Source of the DNA: Streptomyces sp. XY006
GTDB lineage: Bacteria; Actinomycetota; Actinomycetes; Streptomycetales; Streptomycetaceae
Direction: 5' to 3'
Length of the DNA: 64,000 bases
NCBI RefSeq assembly: GCF_002237655.1
Contig: NZ_NOKT01000005.1
Location: forward strand, 62,001-126,000
Shown here: positions 34,207 to 43,522 of the stretch, piece by piece
Position numbering within the stretch: position 1 is the first letter of the stretch
Layout of the letters: the number at the start of each line of letters is the position of its first letter
The notes under the pieces: generated by a model
What the model was told of the DNA's origin: nothing
The model's database searches: none
Seen by the model: only the letters and a program-made list of their open reading frames with translations
Program-made: the position numbers and the translations under genes

Positions 34207-35157
34207 TCAGACCGCGACGGCCTGGCGGGTGAGGGTCAGGCGGGCGTTGTCGAGTGTGGCGTCCATGCGTGCCGCCTGGCCCCTGGTGAACATGAACATC
34301 GCGGCGTCGTCGGTGTAGTCCATGTAGTTCATGAACATGTCGCCGTCCGGCCCGTTGTTGCACGTCACATGGGGGAAGCCGGGTGAACCGAGGTTCGGGC
34401 CCGCCTGGTTGGGCGTGTCCGAGACGAAGTCGCTGCCGCTGCAGCCCTCGTCGTCGTCGCCCCAGATGTGCCGCAGGTTCAGCCAGTGCCCGATCTCGTG
34501 CACGGCCGTGCGGCCGCCGTCGAAGGGGGCGGTGGCGGTGCCCGTGGTGCCGAAGGCGCTGTGCGTGACGACCACACCGTCCGTGGAGGCGGCGCCGCCC
34601 GGGAACTGGGCGTAGCCGAGCAGGCCGCGGCGCAGCTTGCAGACCCAGACGTTCAGGTAGACGTCGGCGGGCCAGGCGTCGTGGCCCCCGCTCAGGCTGA
34701 ACTTGACCAGGTCGTCGGTGTCCCAGTCCGCGGTCGCGCTGCGGGTCCGCGTGATGCCGTCCGTGGGCCGGCCCAGCGGGTCCGTGCGGGCGAGATGGAA
34801 CTGCAGCCGTACGTCGGCCACCAGGTCCCGCCAGACCGGGGGCACTTGGTCGACGTCCGGGTTGCTCGCGCGGAAGTCCTTGTCGAGCACGTCGATCTGA
34901 CTGTGAATCTGGGCTTCGCCCACGTCCTGCTCGGGTGTGTTGTGCACGACGTGCACCACGACGGGGATGTCGACCACGCTCGGGCGGCCGGCGATGTGCT
35001 CCATCGTCTCGTAGGCGAACGCGGTGTTCTCGATCGCGGCCCGGTTCCCGGCGTACTCGGGGTTCTGGCTGAGGAGTCTGCGGTCCACCTCCATGGCGCC
35101 GCACCAGCGGCTGTAGTCGGCGGAGGTGACACGGAGGTAGGAGTGGGCGTCGGACAT
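34207..35157 (-). CDS. M43 family (pappalysin-like) zinc metalloprotease
   Basis: The 316-residue protein has the metzincin zinc motif [15 protein letters not shown], the expected cysteines in [14 protein letters not shown] and VTCNNG, and the Met-turn MNYMDYTDD, all typical of the M43 cytophagalysin/pappalysin family. The N-terminal region contains [18 protein letters not shown]. These enzymes are normally secreted, yet the start at 35157 (after GAGGGGCAGTC) begins [15 protein letters not shown] without any signal peptide, and the possible upstream extension has none either. It is divergent from a small gene of unknown function, 202 bases away, and convergent with the glycosyltransferase. 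Confidence 0.9.
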   Translation of the reverse strand: MSDAHSYLRVTSADYSRWCGAMEVDRRLLSQNPEYAGNRAAIENTAFAYETMEHIAGRPSVVDIPVVVHVVHNTPEQDVGEAQIHSQIDVLDKDFRASNPDVDQVPPVWRDLVADVRLQFHLARTDPLGRPTDGITRTRSATADWDTDDLVKFSLSGGHDAWPADVYLNVWVCKLRRGLLGYAQFPGGAASTDGVVVTHSAFGTTGTATAPFDGGRTAVHEIGHWLNLRHIWGDDDEGCSGSDFVSDTPNQAGPNLGSPGFPHVTCNNGPDGDMFMNYMDYTDDAAMFMFTRGQAARMDATLDNARLTLTRQAVAV

Positions 35158-35359
35158 GACTGCCCCTCGGGTGAGCTGAGCGTGTGCCGCGCGCACGCGG
35201 CCGTGGAACTCGCGCGTCTGAGGCGCGCCGCGAGGGCCGGGCGACGCGGGGCGGAGCGGTCGGTTGCCCGTTCCCTCCGGACCCATACACTGATAATCCT
35301 AGGCACTTCGGTGTGAGACCGGCAATACGGACGGCTCCGGGCAGTGAGGTGGCCGGAAC

Positions 35360-35677
35360 ATGCAGCAGCCCCCGTCGGCCCTGTTCCGCTCGTGGTTCCA
35401 CTCCTACGAGGAGGACCTCGAAGACGTGCGGGTGTACCGCCCGGACGACTACCCGTTCCCGCCGGCGCGCGGGCGCCGCGGCATGGAGTTCGCGCCCGAC
35501 GGCCGCTTCGTCGACCGTCCGCTCGGACGCGGGGACGCGCCCGGCGCCGTCCCCGGCCGCTGGCGGTCCGTGTCGGACCGTCATCTCGCGCTCTCCTTCG
35601 ACGGCGACCGCCCGGACCGGGAGCTGGAGATCCTGCGCTGCGACGGGAACGTCCTGCACGTGCGCCGGATCACCTAG
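35360..35677 (+). CDS. small conserved-looking protein of unknown function
   Basis: The 105-residue protein has no signal peptide or membrane segment. Its pattern, with SWFHSYEEDLEDVRVYRP at the start, then GMEFAPDGRF, GRWRSVSDRHLALSF and a final NVLHVRRIT, suggests a small beta-barrel of the lipocalin/calycin type, but this is impression only. ATG at 35360 and codon use fit a real gene. It is divergent from the M43 metalloprotease and ends in a hairpin shared with the MMPL gene. I do not recognise a family. Confidence 0.7.
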   Translation: MQQPPSALFRSWFHSYEEDLEDVRVYRPDDYPFPPARGRRGMEFAPDGRFVDRPLGRGDAPGAVPGRWRSVSDRHLALSFDGDRPDRELEILRCDGNVLHVRRIT

Positions 35678-35692
35678 GCCGGGGGCGGGGAA

Positions 35693-35726
35693 GGGCCCGC
35701 CGCTCCGCTGCGGGAGCGACGGGCCC
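35693..35726. terminator. bidirectional hairpin between convergent genes
   Basis: GGGCCCG (35693-35699) and CGCTCC (35701-35706) pair with GGAGCG (35713-35718) and CGGGCCC (35720-35726), with one C/A mismatch and a 6-base loop. It lies between two convergent stop codons. Confidence 0.75.
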
Positions 35727-35744
35727 TGCGCGCGCCGGGAGCGG

Positions 35745-37994
35745 TCAGACCTTGACGGGCTCGCCCTCGTCGTCGTGAGCCGCCGGTCCCGCGATCGCCT
35801 GCGGCGTCTCGTCGTGGGTGAGGTCCGGCAGCCGGTGCAGCCACCTCGGCAGGTACCAGTTGCGCTCGCCGAGCAGCGCCATCACCGCCGGCAGCAGCAC
35901 CCCGCGGATGATCGTCGCGTCGATGAGCACCGCCGCCGCCAGGCCGACGCCCATCTGCTTCATGGACTGCATGGACAGCGTGCCGAAGATGGCGAACACG
36001 GCGACCATGATGACCGCGGCGCTGGTGACCACCCCGGCCGTGGTGACCACACCGTGCCGGATCGCGTCCCTGGTCTCCAGGCCCCGCAGCCGGGCCTCGC
36101 GGATCCGCGAGACCACGAACACGTGGTAGTCCATCGACAGGCCGAACAGGATCACGAAGAGGAACAGCGGCAGCCAGGTGATGATCGCGCCGACGCCCTC
36201 GGCACCGACCAGGGACGCCCCCCAGCCGTGCTGGAAGACCGCGACGAGAATGCCGTAGGCCGCGCCCACCGACAGCAGGTTCAGCACGATCGAGGTGACC
36301 GCGATGGTCAGGGAGCGGAACGACAGCAGCATCAGCACGAAGGCGAACACCACCACGAACGCGAACACCGGCACCACGGCACCGGCCAGCTGGTCGTTGA
36401 AGTCCTTCGACCCGGCCACCTGCCCGGTGATCGGCGCCTCCACCCCCTCGACCTTGCCCAGCGTGGCCGGACGCACCTCGTCGCGCAGCTTGTCCAGACT
36501 CTCCCCGGCCCGGTCCAGGTCCGAGCCGCCCACCAGCGGCACGTAGACGAACGCCACGTTCTGCGCGTCGTGCAGCTTGATCTCCACCGGGCCGCGCGAG
36601 GCACCCGAACTGATCGCCCGGTCACGGAAGTCGGCGAGCGCGGACTGCACCTGAGGCGCGTTGATGTCGTCCGCCTTCACGACCACCTCGGCAGGCTCCG
36701 AGCCGCCCGGGAACGCCTCGTTGAGCCGGTTGTACGTCTGCACGATCGGCAGCGAATCCCCGAACTCCTGGTCCAGCGTGAGCTGCTGGGTCTTCATGCC
36801 GAGCGCGGGTGCCGCGACGGCCAGCAGCGCACCGGCCGCCACCACCACGGAGAGCACCGGCCGGGCCAGGACGCGGCGCAGCACGGCCGTCCAGAACCGG
36901 CTGTCCTGGCCCGTGCCCCGCTTGCGCCGGCGCAGGAACGGTATGCGGCCCTTCTCCACGCGCTCGCCCAGCAGCGACAGCAGCGCGGGCAGGACGGTCA
37001 CGGACCCCACCATCGCCACCGCGACGACGATCAGCGAGGCCAGACCCATGGCCTCGAACTCGGCGAGCCCGGTGAAGAGCATGCCCGCCATGGCCACGCA
37101 CACCGTGACACCGGAGACGACGATCGCCCGGCCACTGGTCGCCGCGGCGATCCGCAGGGCCGTCTGCGCGTCCCGGCCGGCCTCGCGCTCCTCGCGCTCG
37201 CGGCGCAGGTAGAACAGGCAGTAGTCGACGCCGACCGCCATACCGACCAGCAGCATCACGGAGTTGGCGGTCTCGCTCATCGGCATGACATGGCTGACGA
37301 CCGCCATCAGGCCCATCGTCGCCATGATCGCGGTGAGCGCCAGCGCCACCGGCAGCAGCGCCGCGACCAGCGCGCCGAACGCGATCAGCAGGATGCCGAA
37401 CGCCACCGGAACCGCGGAGTACTCGGCCTTCTTGAAGTCGTCCCCGAACGCGTCGTCGAACGTCTTCATCATGCTGGCGCCGCCGATCTCCTCGATCCGC
37501 AGCGCCTCGTGCTCCTGCTGGACGCCCTCGACGGCCTCCAGCACCGGCTCGACCCGCTCGCCGGCCGTGTCGGACTCGCCCCGCATGTCGAACTGCACGA
37601 GCGCGCTGCGCCCGTCCTTCGAGATCGTCTTCGCGTCGTACGGCGAGGTCACGTCGGTGACCCGGCCGGTCTTCCCGACGGCCCGGACGACCGCGGTGAC
37701 GGCGTCCCGGAACTCGGGGTCCGTCGCCTTCAGCCCGTCCCCCCGGGCCTGGATCAGGACCGTCTCACTGGCCGGTTCGTCGATCCCGGCGTCCTCGATG
37801 ATCCGGGCGGCGGTGTGCGTCTCGCCCTTGAGCTGGTCACTGTCCTTGACGTCGACCCGGCCGGCCGCCGAACCGAGCCCCGTGGCCAGGACGACGAACA
37901 GGACCCAGATGCCGACGGCGGCCCATCGGTGCCGGGCGCTCCAGCCGCCGGCCCGGGCGGCGAGGCCCCGCACCCGTGCTTCTCGGTTCCCCAT
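35745..37994 (-). CDS. MMPL-family RND transporter
   Basis: The 749-residue membrane protein has twelve predicted membrane helices in two six-helix halves, each with a large extracellular loop, as in mycobacterial MmpL lipid exporters and Streptomyces antibiotic-linked MMPL proteins. The proton-relay Asp-Tyr pairs are visible in GMAVGVDYCLFYLRRE and GLSMDYHVFVVSRIREA. It likely exports a hydrophobic compound using the proton gradient. ATG at 37994 follows GAGGGGG. No accessory protein or TetR regulator is adjacent, although these are frequent partners. Confidence 0.93.
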   Translation of the reverse strand: MGNREARVRGLAARAGGWSARHRWAAVGIWVLFVVLATGLGSAAGRVDVKDSDQLKGETHTAARIIEDAGIDEPASETVLIQARGDGLKATDPEFRDAVTAVVRAVGKTGRVTDVTSPYDAKTISKDGRSALVQFDMRGESDTAGERVEPVLEAVEGVQQEHEALRIEEIGGASMMKTFDDAFGDDFKKAEYSAVPVAFGILLIAFGALVAALLPVALALTAIMATMGLMAVVSHVMPMSETANSVMLLVGMAVGVDYCLFYLRREREEREAGRDAQTALRIAAATSGRAIVVSGVTVCVAMAGMLFTGLAEFEAMGLASLIVVAVAMVGSVTVLPALLSLLGERVEKGRIPFLRRRKRGTGQDSRFWTAVLRRVLARPVLSVVVAAGALLAVAAPALGMKTQQLTLDQEFGDSLPIVQTYNRLNEAFPGGSEPAEVVVKADDINAPQVQSALADFRDRAISSGASRGPVEIKLHDAQNVAFVYVPLVGGSDLDRAGESLDKLRDEVRPATLGKVEGVEAPITGQVAGSKDFNDQLAGAVVPVFAFVVVFAFVLMLLSFRSLTIAVTSIVLNLLSVGAAYGILVAVFQHGWGASLVGAEGVGAIITWLPLFLFVILFGLSMDYHVFVVSRIREARLRGLETRDAIRHGVVTTAGVVTSAAVIMVAVFAIFGTLSMQSMKQMGVGLAAAVLIDATIIRGVLLPAVMALLGERNWYLPRWLHRLPDLTHDETPQAIAGPAAHDDEGEPVKV

Positions 37995-38334
37995 GACGGG
38001 CTTGCCCCCTCGTGACGCGGCGACGGCCCCCTGCCGCCCCCTTCCGTCTCGAAGGTAGGGGCCGGATAAAGCCATCTCGTCGTGCTGCCCGGTGAAGCCG
38101 CGCGGCCGGAACTCATCCCCATGGACCCGGTCGCCTCCCCACTGGGGAGGACCCCCACGGACCGTGGTCCCTTACACCTATCGGGAGACATTCCGGGCTC
38201 CCCGGGTGTGTGGATCCTGAGCAGACGGTTGTGCCCCGCGATGACCGGTGAGTAATTTACGGGGCCGGGCAGCCGCCCGGAGCGGCCGTCGTGCCCACCC
38301 CCACGGGGCACGACGGCCGCTCTATGGTGAGCGG
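37995..38334. other. 340-base divergent intergenic region
   Basis: The region lies between the leftward MMPL gene and the rightward DUF1697 gene. It contains an AT-richer patch, GAGTAATTTAC near 38250, and the strong inverted repeat at 38281-38321. No open frame with a ribosome-binding site stands out. Confidence 0.5.
38281..38321. repeat. 16-base-pair perfect inverted repeat before the DUF1697 gene
   Basis: Left arm AGCGGCCGTCGTGCCC (38281-38296) and its exact reverse complement (38306-38321) flank a 9-base loop, ending 13 bases before the ATG at 38335. It looks like a terminator but no gene ends here, so it may end a short untranslated RNA or form a leader structure. Confidence 0.75.
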
Positions 38335-38889
38335 ATGACGACCATGTACGCGGCCCTGCTGCGCGGGATCAACGTGGGCGGCAGCAGAAAGGTCCCCATG
38401 GCCGACCTGCGCGCCCTCATGGAAAGCCTCGGCCTCGACGACGTCCGTACGTATCTGCAGAGCGGCCAGGCCGTGTTCTCCAGCGGCCACGGCGACGAGG
38501 CGTCCCTGGCCGCTCGGCTCGCGGACGGCATCGAGCGGCACTTCGGCTTCGGCGTCGACGTGATCGTCCGCGACCACGCCTATCTTCGGGCGGTCGCCGA
38601 CGCCTGCCCGTTCCCGGCCGCCGAGCTGGAGCCCAGGCAGCTCCACGTCACCTACTTCTCGGAGCCCGTCACCCCCGGCCGCTTCGGGCAGATCGACCAG
38701 GCCGCCTTCCTCCCCGAGGAGTTCCGCCTCGGCGACCGCGCCCTGTACCTGTACGCCCCGAACGGCCTGGGCCGCTCCAAGCTGGCCGAGCAGCTGGCGA
38801 AGCCGCGCGTCACCCGAGGGCTGACCGCCACCACCCGCAACTGGAACACCGTGCTCAGACTGGTGGAGCTGACGGCCCCCGCGGGGTGA
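38335..38889 (+). CDS. DUF1697 family protein
   Basis: The 184-residue protein is a typical DUF1697 member. It begins MTTMYAALLRGINVGG, with KVPMADLRALMESLGLDDV and YLQSGQAVFSS close behind, and contains TRNWNTVLRLVEL near the C-terminus. The family is widespread and small, with a cytoplasmic alpha/beta fold and no agreed function. ATG at 38335 follows GGTGAGCGG. It stands alone, preceded by a strong hairpin. Confidence 0.92.
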   Translation: MTTMYAALLRGINVGGSRKVPMADLRALMESLGLDDVRTYLQSGQAVFSSGHGDEASLAARLADGIERHFGFGVDVIVRDHAYLRAVADACPFPAAELEPRQLHVTYFSEPVTPGRFGQIDQAAFLPEEFRLGDRALYLYAPNGLGRSKLAEQLAKPRVTRGLTATTRNWNTVLRLVELTAPAG

Positions 38890-39072
38890 CCTTCCGGTCT
38901 CCGGGACGGGGCGGGGCCCGGCCGGGGGCTCTCCGGGTCCGGCCTCTCGCCGATCCCGCCCGTGCGCGCGTGAACACCACGGCCGCCACCCGCGTACCTA
39001 CCGTCGGACGGACGGCACGAGAACGGAGTCTCGCGAGAGGAAACGCACGGCCAGCGACAGGAGCCCGGATCC

Positions 39073-39897
39073 ATGACCGACACCCAGCTCGTCTACGCCT
39101 ACGCGGTCCTGCGCCGCACCCCCGAGGCCACCGCGGCGGCCGCACACCTGCGCGGCGTCGCCGGGGAAGCGATCCGCCTCGTCGACCCCGCGACCGCCAC
39201 CGGCCCCCTGGCCTTCGCCGTCGGCCACGTCCCGCCCGGCGACTACGACGACGCGCCGCTGCGGGCCCACCTCGACGACCTGGACTGGATGGAGTCCACG
39301 GTCCGCTCCCACCACGCCGTGGTGTCCGCCCTGGCCGCCTCCGGCGCCGCCGTCCTGCCGCTGCGCCTCGCCACCGTCTACCGCGACGAGGCCGCCGCCC
39401 GCGAGGCCCTCGACACCCGCCGCGCCTACTTCCTGTCCCTGCTGGACCGCCTCACCGGCCACGTCGAACTCGGCGTCAAGATCTACGCCACCCCGGACGT
39501 CACCCCGCCCGAGGCCGCCCCCGAACCGGGCCGGGACACCGCCACCGGCCTCGGGGTGGGACGCGCCTACCAGGCGATCCGCCGCCGCAGACAGCGCAGG
39601 AACGAGGAGGCCTGGCACACCCTCGCCCAGGCCGCCGCCCACCTCACCGAAACGGCCGGCGCCCTCGCCGTCGACCGCGTCGCCCACACTCCCGAACGCG
39701 GCAGCCTGGCGGGCTCCGCACCGGGCACCAACATGGGCAACGACGCCTACCTCGTCCCCCGGGACCGCGTCGACGCCTTCCGCACGGGCGTGCTGGCAGC
39801 GGCCCGCGCCACCCCCGGCCTCCGCGTGGAGGTCAGCGGCCCCTGGGCCCCGTACTCCTTCGCCCTGCAGCCCGAACCGGCGTCGTGGCCCGCGTGA
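39073..39897 (+). CDS. orphan gas-vesicle-type GvpF/GvpL protein
   Basis: The 274-residue protein matches the GvpL/GvpF family. It has an opening LVYAYAVLRR, then RSHHAVVSALAASGAAVLPLRLATVYRDE, a segment VELGVKIYA, and NMGNDAYLVPRDRVDAF followed by VEVSGPWAPYSFA at the C-terminus. In gas-vesicle clusters these proteins help assemble the GvpA shell. No other gvp gene lies in the window, so it is a stand-alone copy whose role may differ. An insertion rich in Pro and Arg (about 150-185) interrupts the usual domain. It converges on the sulfur operon. Confidence 0.87.
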   Translation: MTDTQLVYAYAVLRRTPEATAAAAHLRGVAGEAIRLVDPATATGPLAFAVGHVPPGDYDDAPLRAHLDDLDWMESTVRSHHAVVSALAASGAAVLPLRLATVYRDEAAAREALDTRRAYFLSLLDRLTGHVELGVKIYATPDVTPPEAAPEPGRDTATGLGVGRAYQAIRRRRQRRNEEAWHTLAQAAAHLTETAGALAVDRVAHTPERGSLAGSAPGTNMGNDAYLVPRDRVDAFRTGVLAAARATPGLRVEVSGPWAPYSFALQPEPASWPA

Positions 39898-39910
39898 CGG
39901 CGATGGGGCG

Positions 39911-40663
39911 TCAGGCGCTCACGGCCGCCAGTGCCGGCATCCGGGCCGCCTCGTACCGCTCCAGCACCACCCGCGCCACCTCCGGCGCCGCGCCCAGGAC
40001 GTCCGCCAGGACGTCCGCCTGCGCCGCGCCCCGGGCGATGCGGTCGGGGAGGAAGCCGGGGGCCAGCACATAGGGGGCGACGGCCACCCGGGCGCAGCCG
40101 AGGGCGCGGAGTTCGCGGACGGCGTCCTCCGTGCGAGGGAACCCCGCGGGAGAACCAGCGGAGGCGAACGCAGGCCGCACGGCGCACCAACCGGTGTGCC
40201 GCCACTCCCGCGCGATTGCTGCGATCACTGCGATCGCCTCCGGGTCGGTGGACCCCGCCGAGGCCAGCACGACCCCGGTCGAGGACTTGTCGGCAGGGGT
40301 CAGACCCGCCTCGTACAGACGTCGCTCCAGGGCCGCCAGCAGCAGGGGCGAGGGGCCCAGGACCTCCGCCTGGCGGATGCGCAGCTGCGGGGGCGCGTCC
40401 GCGAGGACCGCCGGGATGTCGGCCTTCGCGTGGAAGGCGCGGGTGAGCAGCAGCGGCAGGGCGACCACGTCACGGACGCCCTGCACCGCCAGGGACTCCA
40501 GCACGCCCTGTACCGACGGCACGTTGAAGTCCAGGAACCCGGTCTCCACCCGGACGTCGGGGCGCAGGCAGCGCACCCGGCGCACCAGGGCGTGCACCGT
40601 CGCGGCGTGCCGCGGATCGCGGCTGCCGTGGGCGATGACGAGGAGAACGGGCTTGTTCGTCAT
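39911..40663 (-). CDS. sirohydrochlorin chelatase-type (CbiX/SirB) protein
   Basis: The 250-residue protein has two CbiX-like halves. The first has the metal-binding His in LLVIAHGSRDPRH and the second-site region PLLLTRAFHAKADIP. The second half is more diverged (VVLASAGSTDPEA, APYVLAPGFLPDRI). It should insert iron into sirohydrochlorin to make siroheme, the cofactor of the sulfite reductase encoded at the other end of the same operon. It is the last gene, starting 5 bases after the sulfonate permease stop. Cobalt insertion for vitamin B12 is an alternative, but the context favours iron. Confidence 0.85.
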   Translation of the reverse strand: MTNKPVLLVIAHGSRDPRHAATVHALVRRVRCLRPDVRVETGFLDFNVPSVQGVLESLAVQGVRDVVALPLLLTRAFHAKADIPAVLADAPPQLRIRQAEVLGPSPLLLAALERRLYEAGLTPADKSSTGVVLASAGSTDPEAIAVIAAIAREWRHTGWCAVRPAFASAGSPAGFPRTEDAVRELRALGCARVAVAPYVLAPGFLPDRIARGAAQADVLADVLGAAPEVARVVLERYEAARMPALAAVSA

Positions 40664-40668
40664 GTCAC

Positions 40669-41568
40669 TCAGCTCTTCACCAGCAGGCCGCGGCTGCGCA
40701 GCACCCACCGCTCCAGCGGGCTGAAGATCAGCAGGTCGATCGCGATGCCGACGATCAGGATGAGCAGGATCGCCTCGAAGACCATGGCCATGTCGCTGGC
40801 GTTGCGGCCGTTCTCCAGCAACTGGCCCAGGCCCACGCCGAGGTCGGGGAAGGACGCGATGATCTCGGCGGCCATCAGGGAACGCCAGGAGAAGGCCCAG
40901 CCCTGCTTCAGACCGGCCACGTAACCGGGCAGGGCGGCGGGCAGCACGATGTGCCAGGTGCCCTTCAGACCCGTCGCCCCCAGCGTGCGGCCCGCGCGCA
41001 GGAACAGCGGCGGCACCTGGTCCACGCCCGACACCAGGCCGTTGGCGATGGACGGCACCGCGCCCAGCAGGATCACCGCGTACATCATCGAGTTGTTCAG
41101 GCCCAGCCAGATCACCGCCGGCGGCACCCAGGCGACCGACGGCAGGGACTGCAGACCCGACAGGATCGGGCCGATCGCCGCGCGGACGAACTTCACCCGG
41201 GCCACGATCAGGCCCAGCGGCGTGCCGATGGCCAGCGCGAAGCAGAAGCCGAGCAGGCCGCGCGAGACGCTGGTCCAGATGTAGCCGAGCAACTCGCCCT
41301 GCAGCCACGCCGAGTGGACGACGTCCCAGACGGCCGACGGCGAGGGCAGCTTCGTCGGGTCGTCGACGATCTTGAACGAGACGAGGGCCTGCCACACCGC
41401 CAGCACCAGCGCGACGGCGAGCACCGGCGGCAGGATCTTCTCGGTGAAGGTCTGCCGGAACGGCTTGCGGCTGGTCTGCCGTGTCTCCAGCGCGTCGAGG
41501 CCCGCCTCGAGACCGGCGAGATCGGTGCCGTCCTTGTCGACGGTCGTCGTCGAGTCAGTGCTGGCCAT
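40669..41568 (-). CDS. ssuC: sulfonate/nitrate-type ABC transporter permease
   Basis: The 299-residue membrane protein has a long cytoplasmic N-terminus and about six membrane segments with the conserved permease motif RTLGATGLKGTWHIVLPAALPGYVAGL divided here as the coupling loop near residues 195-220. It matches the SsuC/TauC family. ATG at 41568 overlaps the end of the ATPase gene by 14 bases. With the ATPase and binding protein it forms an importer for aliphatic sulfonates or a related sulfur source. The operon context supports sulfur rather than nitrate. Confidence 0.88.
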   Translation of the reverse strand: MASTDSTTTVDKDGTDLAGLEAGLDALETRQTSRKPFRQTFTEKILPPVLAVALVLAVWQALVSFKIVDDPTKLPSPSAVWDVVHSAWLQGELLGYIWTSVSRGLLGFCFALAIGTPLGLIVARVKFVRAAIGPILSGLQSLPSVAWVPPAVIWLGLNNSMMYAVILLGAVPSIANGLVSGVDQVPPLFLRAGRTLGATGLKGTWHIVLPAALPGYVAGLKQGWAFSWRSLMAAEIIASFPDLGVGLGQLLENGRNASDMAMVFEAILLILIVGIAIDLLIFSPLERWVLRSRGLLVKS

Positions 41569-42343
41569 GACGGCGGATCTCCCCACGCAGTTCTTCGGTG
41601 ATCTCGACGGACAGCTCCGCGACGGCGGTGTCCTCGATACGGCGCGGATGCGGGATGCCCACCGTCCACTCGCGCGCGATGCGCCCCGGACGGGAGGACA
41701 GCAGCACCACGCGCTGCGCCAGCCGGACCGCCTCGCGCACGTTGTGCGTGACGAACAGGACGGAGACCTGCGTCTCGCGCCAGATGCGGGTCAGCTCGTC
41801 GTGCAGCACGTCCCGCGTGATGGCGTCCAGCGCCGCGAACGGCTCGTCCATCAGCAGCAGCCGGCTCTCCTGGGCGAGCGCCCGGGCCAGCGCGACCCGC
41901 TGGCGCATACCGCCCGACAGCTCGTGCACCCGCTTGCCGTGGGCGCCGTTCAGCCGCACCAGCTCCAGCAGCTGCTCCGCCCGGTCGCGGCGCTCGGCCT
42001 TGGGCACGCCCCGCAGCTTCAGGGCGAGTTCGATGTTCTTGCCCGCGGTCAGCCACGGGAACAGCGCGTGCTCCTGGAACATCAGCGCCGGGCGGCCGTC
42101 CGTGCTGATCTCGCCGGCGCTGGGCCGGTCCAGGCCCGCCACCAGGTTGAGCAGCGTGGACTTGCCGCAGCCCGAGGCCCCCAGGAGGGTGACGAACTCT
42201 CCGGGCGCGACATCGAGAGTGATGTCGTCCAGGACGAGCTGCTGCCCGGCGGGGCCCGCGAACGACTTCGAGACGTGCTCGATGCGAGCGGCGTGCGTGG
42301 CCGTCTCGGTGCCGTCGGCGGCCTTGGCGAGGGTCGTGGCCAT
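41555..42343 (-). CDS. ssuB: sulfonate/nitrate-type ABC transporter ATP-binding protein
   Basis: The 262-residue ATPase has the Walker A motif GASGCGKST, Q-loop in MFQEHALFPWL, signature LSGGMRQRVALARAL, Walker B RLLLMDEPFAALD and switch His in VLFVTHNVREA. It powers uptake by the neighbouring permease. ATG at 42343 is preferred over a GTG at 42352 because AGGAGGT stands 7 bases before it. The gene overlaps the permease gene and follows the binding-protein gene after 36 bases. Confidence 0.92.
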   Translation of the reverse strand: MATTLAKAADGTETATHAARIEHVSKSFAGPAGQQLVLDDITLDVAPGEFVTLLGASGCGKSTLLNLVAGLDRPSAGEISTDGRPALMFQEHALFPWLTAGKNIELALKLRGVPKAERRDRAEQLLELVRLNGAHGKRVHELSGGMRQRVALARALAQESRLLLMDEPFAALDAITRDVLHDELTRIWRETQVSVLFVTHNVREAVRLAQRVVLLSSRPGRIAREWTVGIPHPRRIEDTAVAELSVEITEELRGEIRRHGQH

Positions 42344-42379
42344 GGTCGTCACCTCCTGGGAACGGATCGGGTTGCGGGC

Positions 42380-43483
42380 TTACTTGACGCCGAGACCGGC
42401 GTCGTCGACCGCGGGCGCGCCCTCGGCCTTGAGGACCTCGTTCAGCGGCGCGAGGTCGTAGATGCCCTGCAGGTTCGGCTTCTCCAGCAGCCCCGCCTTC
42501 ACGGCGTGCTCCGCCTCGGTGTTGAGCGTGGAGGCCAGCGGGTCGTCGGTGAACCGGATCGACTTCCACGCCGGGTCCAGCACCTCGGCGGGCAGCGCCT
42601 TGCCGGTCTCCTTCTCCAGGAGCTTGTTCGCCGCCTCCTTGGCCGCGTCCGGGTTGGCGTTGATCCACTTGTTGGTGGTGACCGAGGCCTTGAGCACGGC
42701 CTCGACGACCTTCGGGTGCTTCTTCAGGAACTCCTGCCGCACGATGATGTTCGTGATCACGAACTTCTTGTCCGGCCACAGCGTCGCCTCGTCGAGCAGC
42801 TCCTTGCCGCCCTCGGCGACCAGCTTCGACGCGGTCGGCTCCGGCACCCACGCGCCGTCGATCGACCCGGCCTTGAAGGCGTCGGGGGTGACCTTGTTGT
42901 CGCTGCGGACGACCGTGACGTCGCCCTTGCCGCTCTGCGGGTCGACCTTCCAGCCCTGCTCCGCGGCCCAGTTGAGGAACGCCACGTCCTGCGTGTTGCC
43001 CAGCTGCGGGGTCGCGATCCGCTTGCCCTTGACGTCCTTCAGGGACTTGATCTTGTCCGGGTTCACCACGAGCTTCACGCCGCCGGACGCCGAACCGCCG
43101 ATGATGCGCAGGTTCTTGCCGCCGGACTTGGTGTAGCCGTTGATGGCGGGGGAGGGGCCGATCCAGCCGATGTCGATGGAGCCGGAGTTGAGCGCCTCGA
43201 TCTCCGAGGGGCCGGCGTTGAAGACGGCCGGCTCGACCTTGGTCGCGCCGAGCTCCTTCTGGAAGAATCCCTTCTCCAGGCCCACCAGCGCGGTGCCGTG
43301 GGTCAGGTTGCCGAAGTAGCCGATCTTCACGGCGTCGAGACCGTCGATCTTCTTCGCCCCGGCGGCGACCTTGGCGGCGCCGTCGTCCTCGGCCTCGGAA
43401 CCGTAGCCGCAGGCGGCCAGAGTGAGCAGGGGGAACGCGGCGGCGACCGCGAGGCTGCGGCGCAGAACGGATGTAGCAGGCAC
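42380..43483 (-). CDS. ssuA: sulfonate-type ABC transporter substrate-binding lipoprotein
   Basis: The 367-residue protein has a lipoprotein signal ending LLTLAAC and an SsuA/TauA-type periplasmic-binding fold, with IGYFGNLTHGTALVGLEKGFF, NAGPSEIEALNSGSIDIGWIGPSPAING in two parts, and GAWVPEPTASKLV. It captures sulfonates, or possibly sulfate esters, outside the membrane. GTG at 43483 follows GAGAGGA by 9 bases and opens the signal peptide directly. A longer start at 43516 would add a tail before it. The gene follows cysN after 222 bases that contain two candidate leader ORFs. Confidence 0.87.
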   Translation of the reverse strand: MPATSVLRRSLAVAAAFPLLTLAACGYGSEAEDDGAAKVAAGAKKIDGLDAVKIGYFGNLTHGTALVGLEKGFFQKELGATKVEPAVFNAGPSEIEALNSGSIDIGWIGPSPAINGYTKSGGKNLRIIGGSASGGVKLVVNPDKIKSLKDVKGKRIATPQLGNTQDVAFLNWAAEQGWKVDPQSGKGDVTVVRSDNKVTPDAFKAGSIDGAWVPEPTASKLVAEGGKELLDEATLWPDKKFVITNIIVRQEFLKKHPKVVEAVLKASVTTNKWINANPDAAKEAANKLLEKETGKALPAEVLDPAWKSIRFTDDPLASTLNTEAEHAVKAGLLEKPNLQGIYDLAPLNEVLKAEGAPAVDDAGLGVK

Positions 43484-43522
43484 GGGAGGTGTTCCTCTCG
43501 GAGGCCCGGCGGTCACGGTCTT

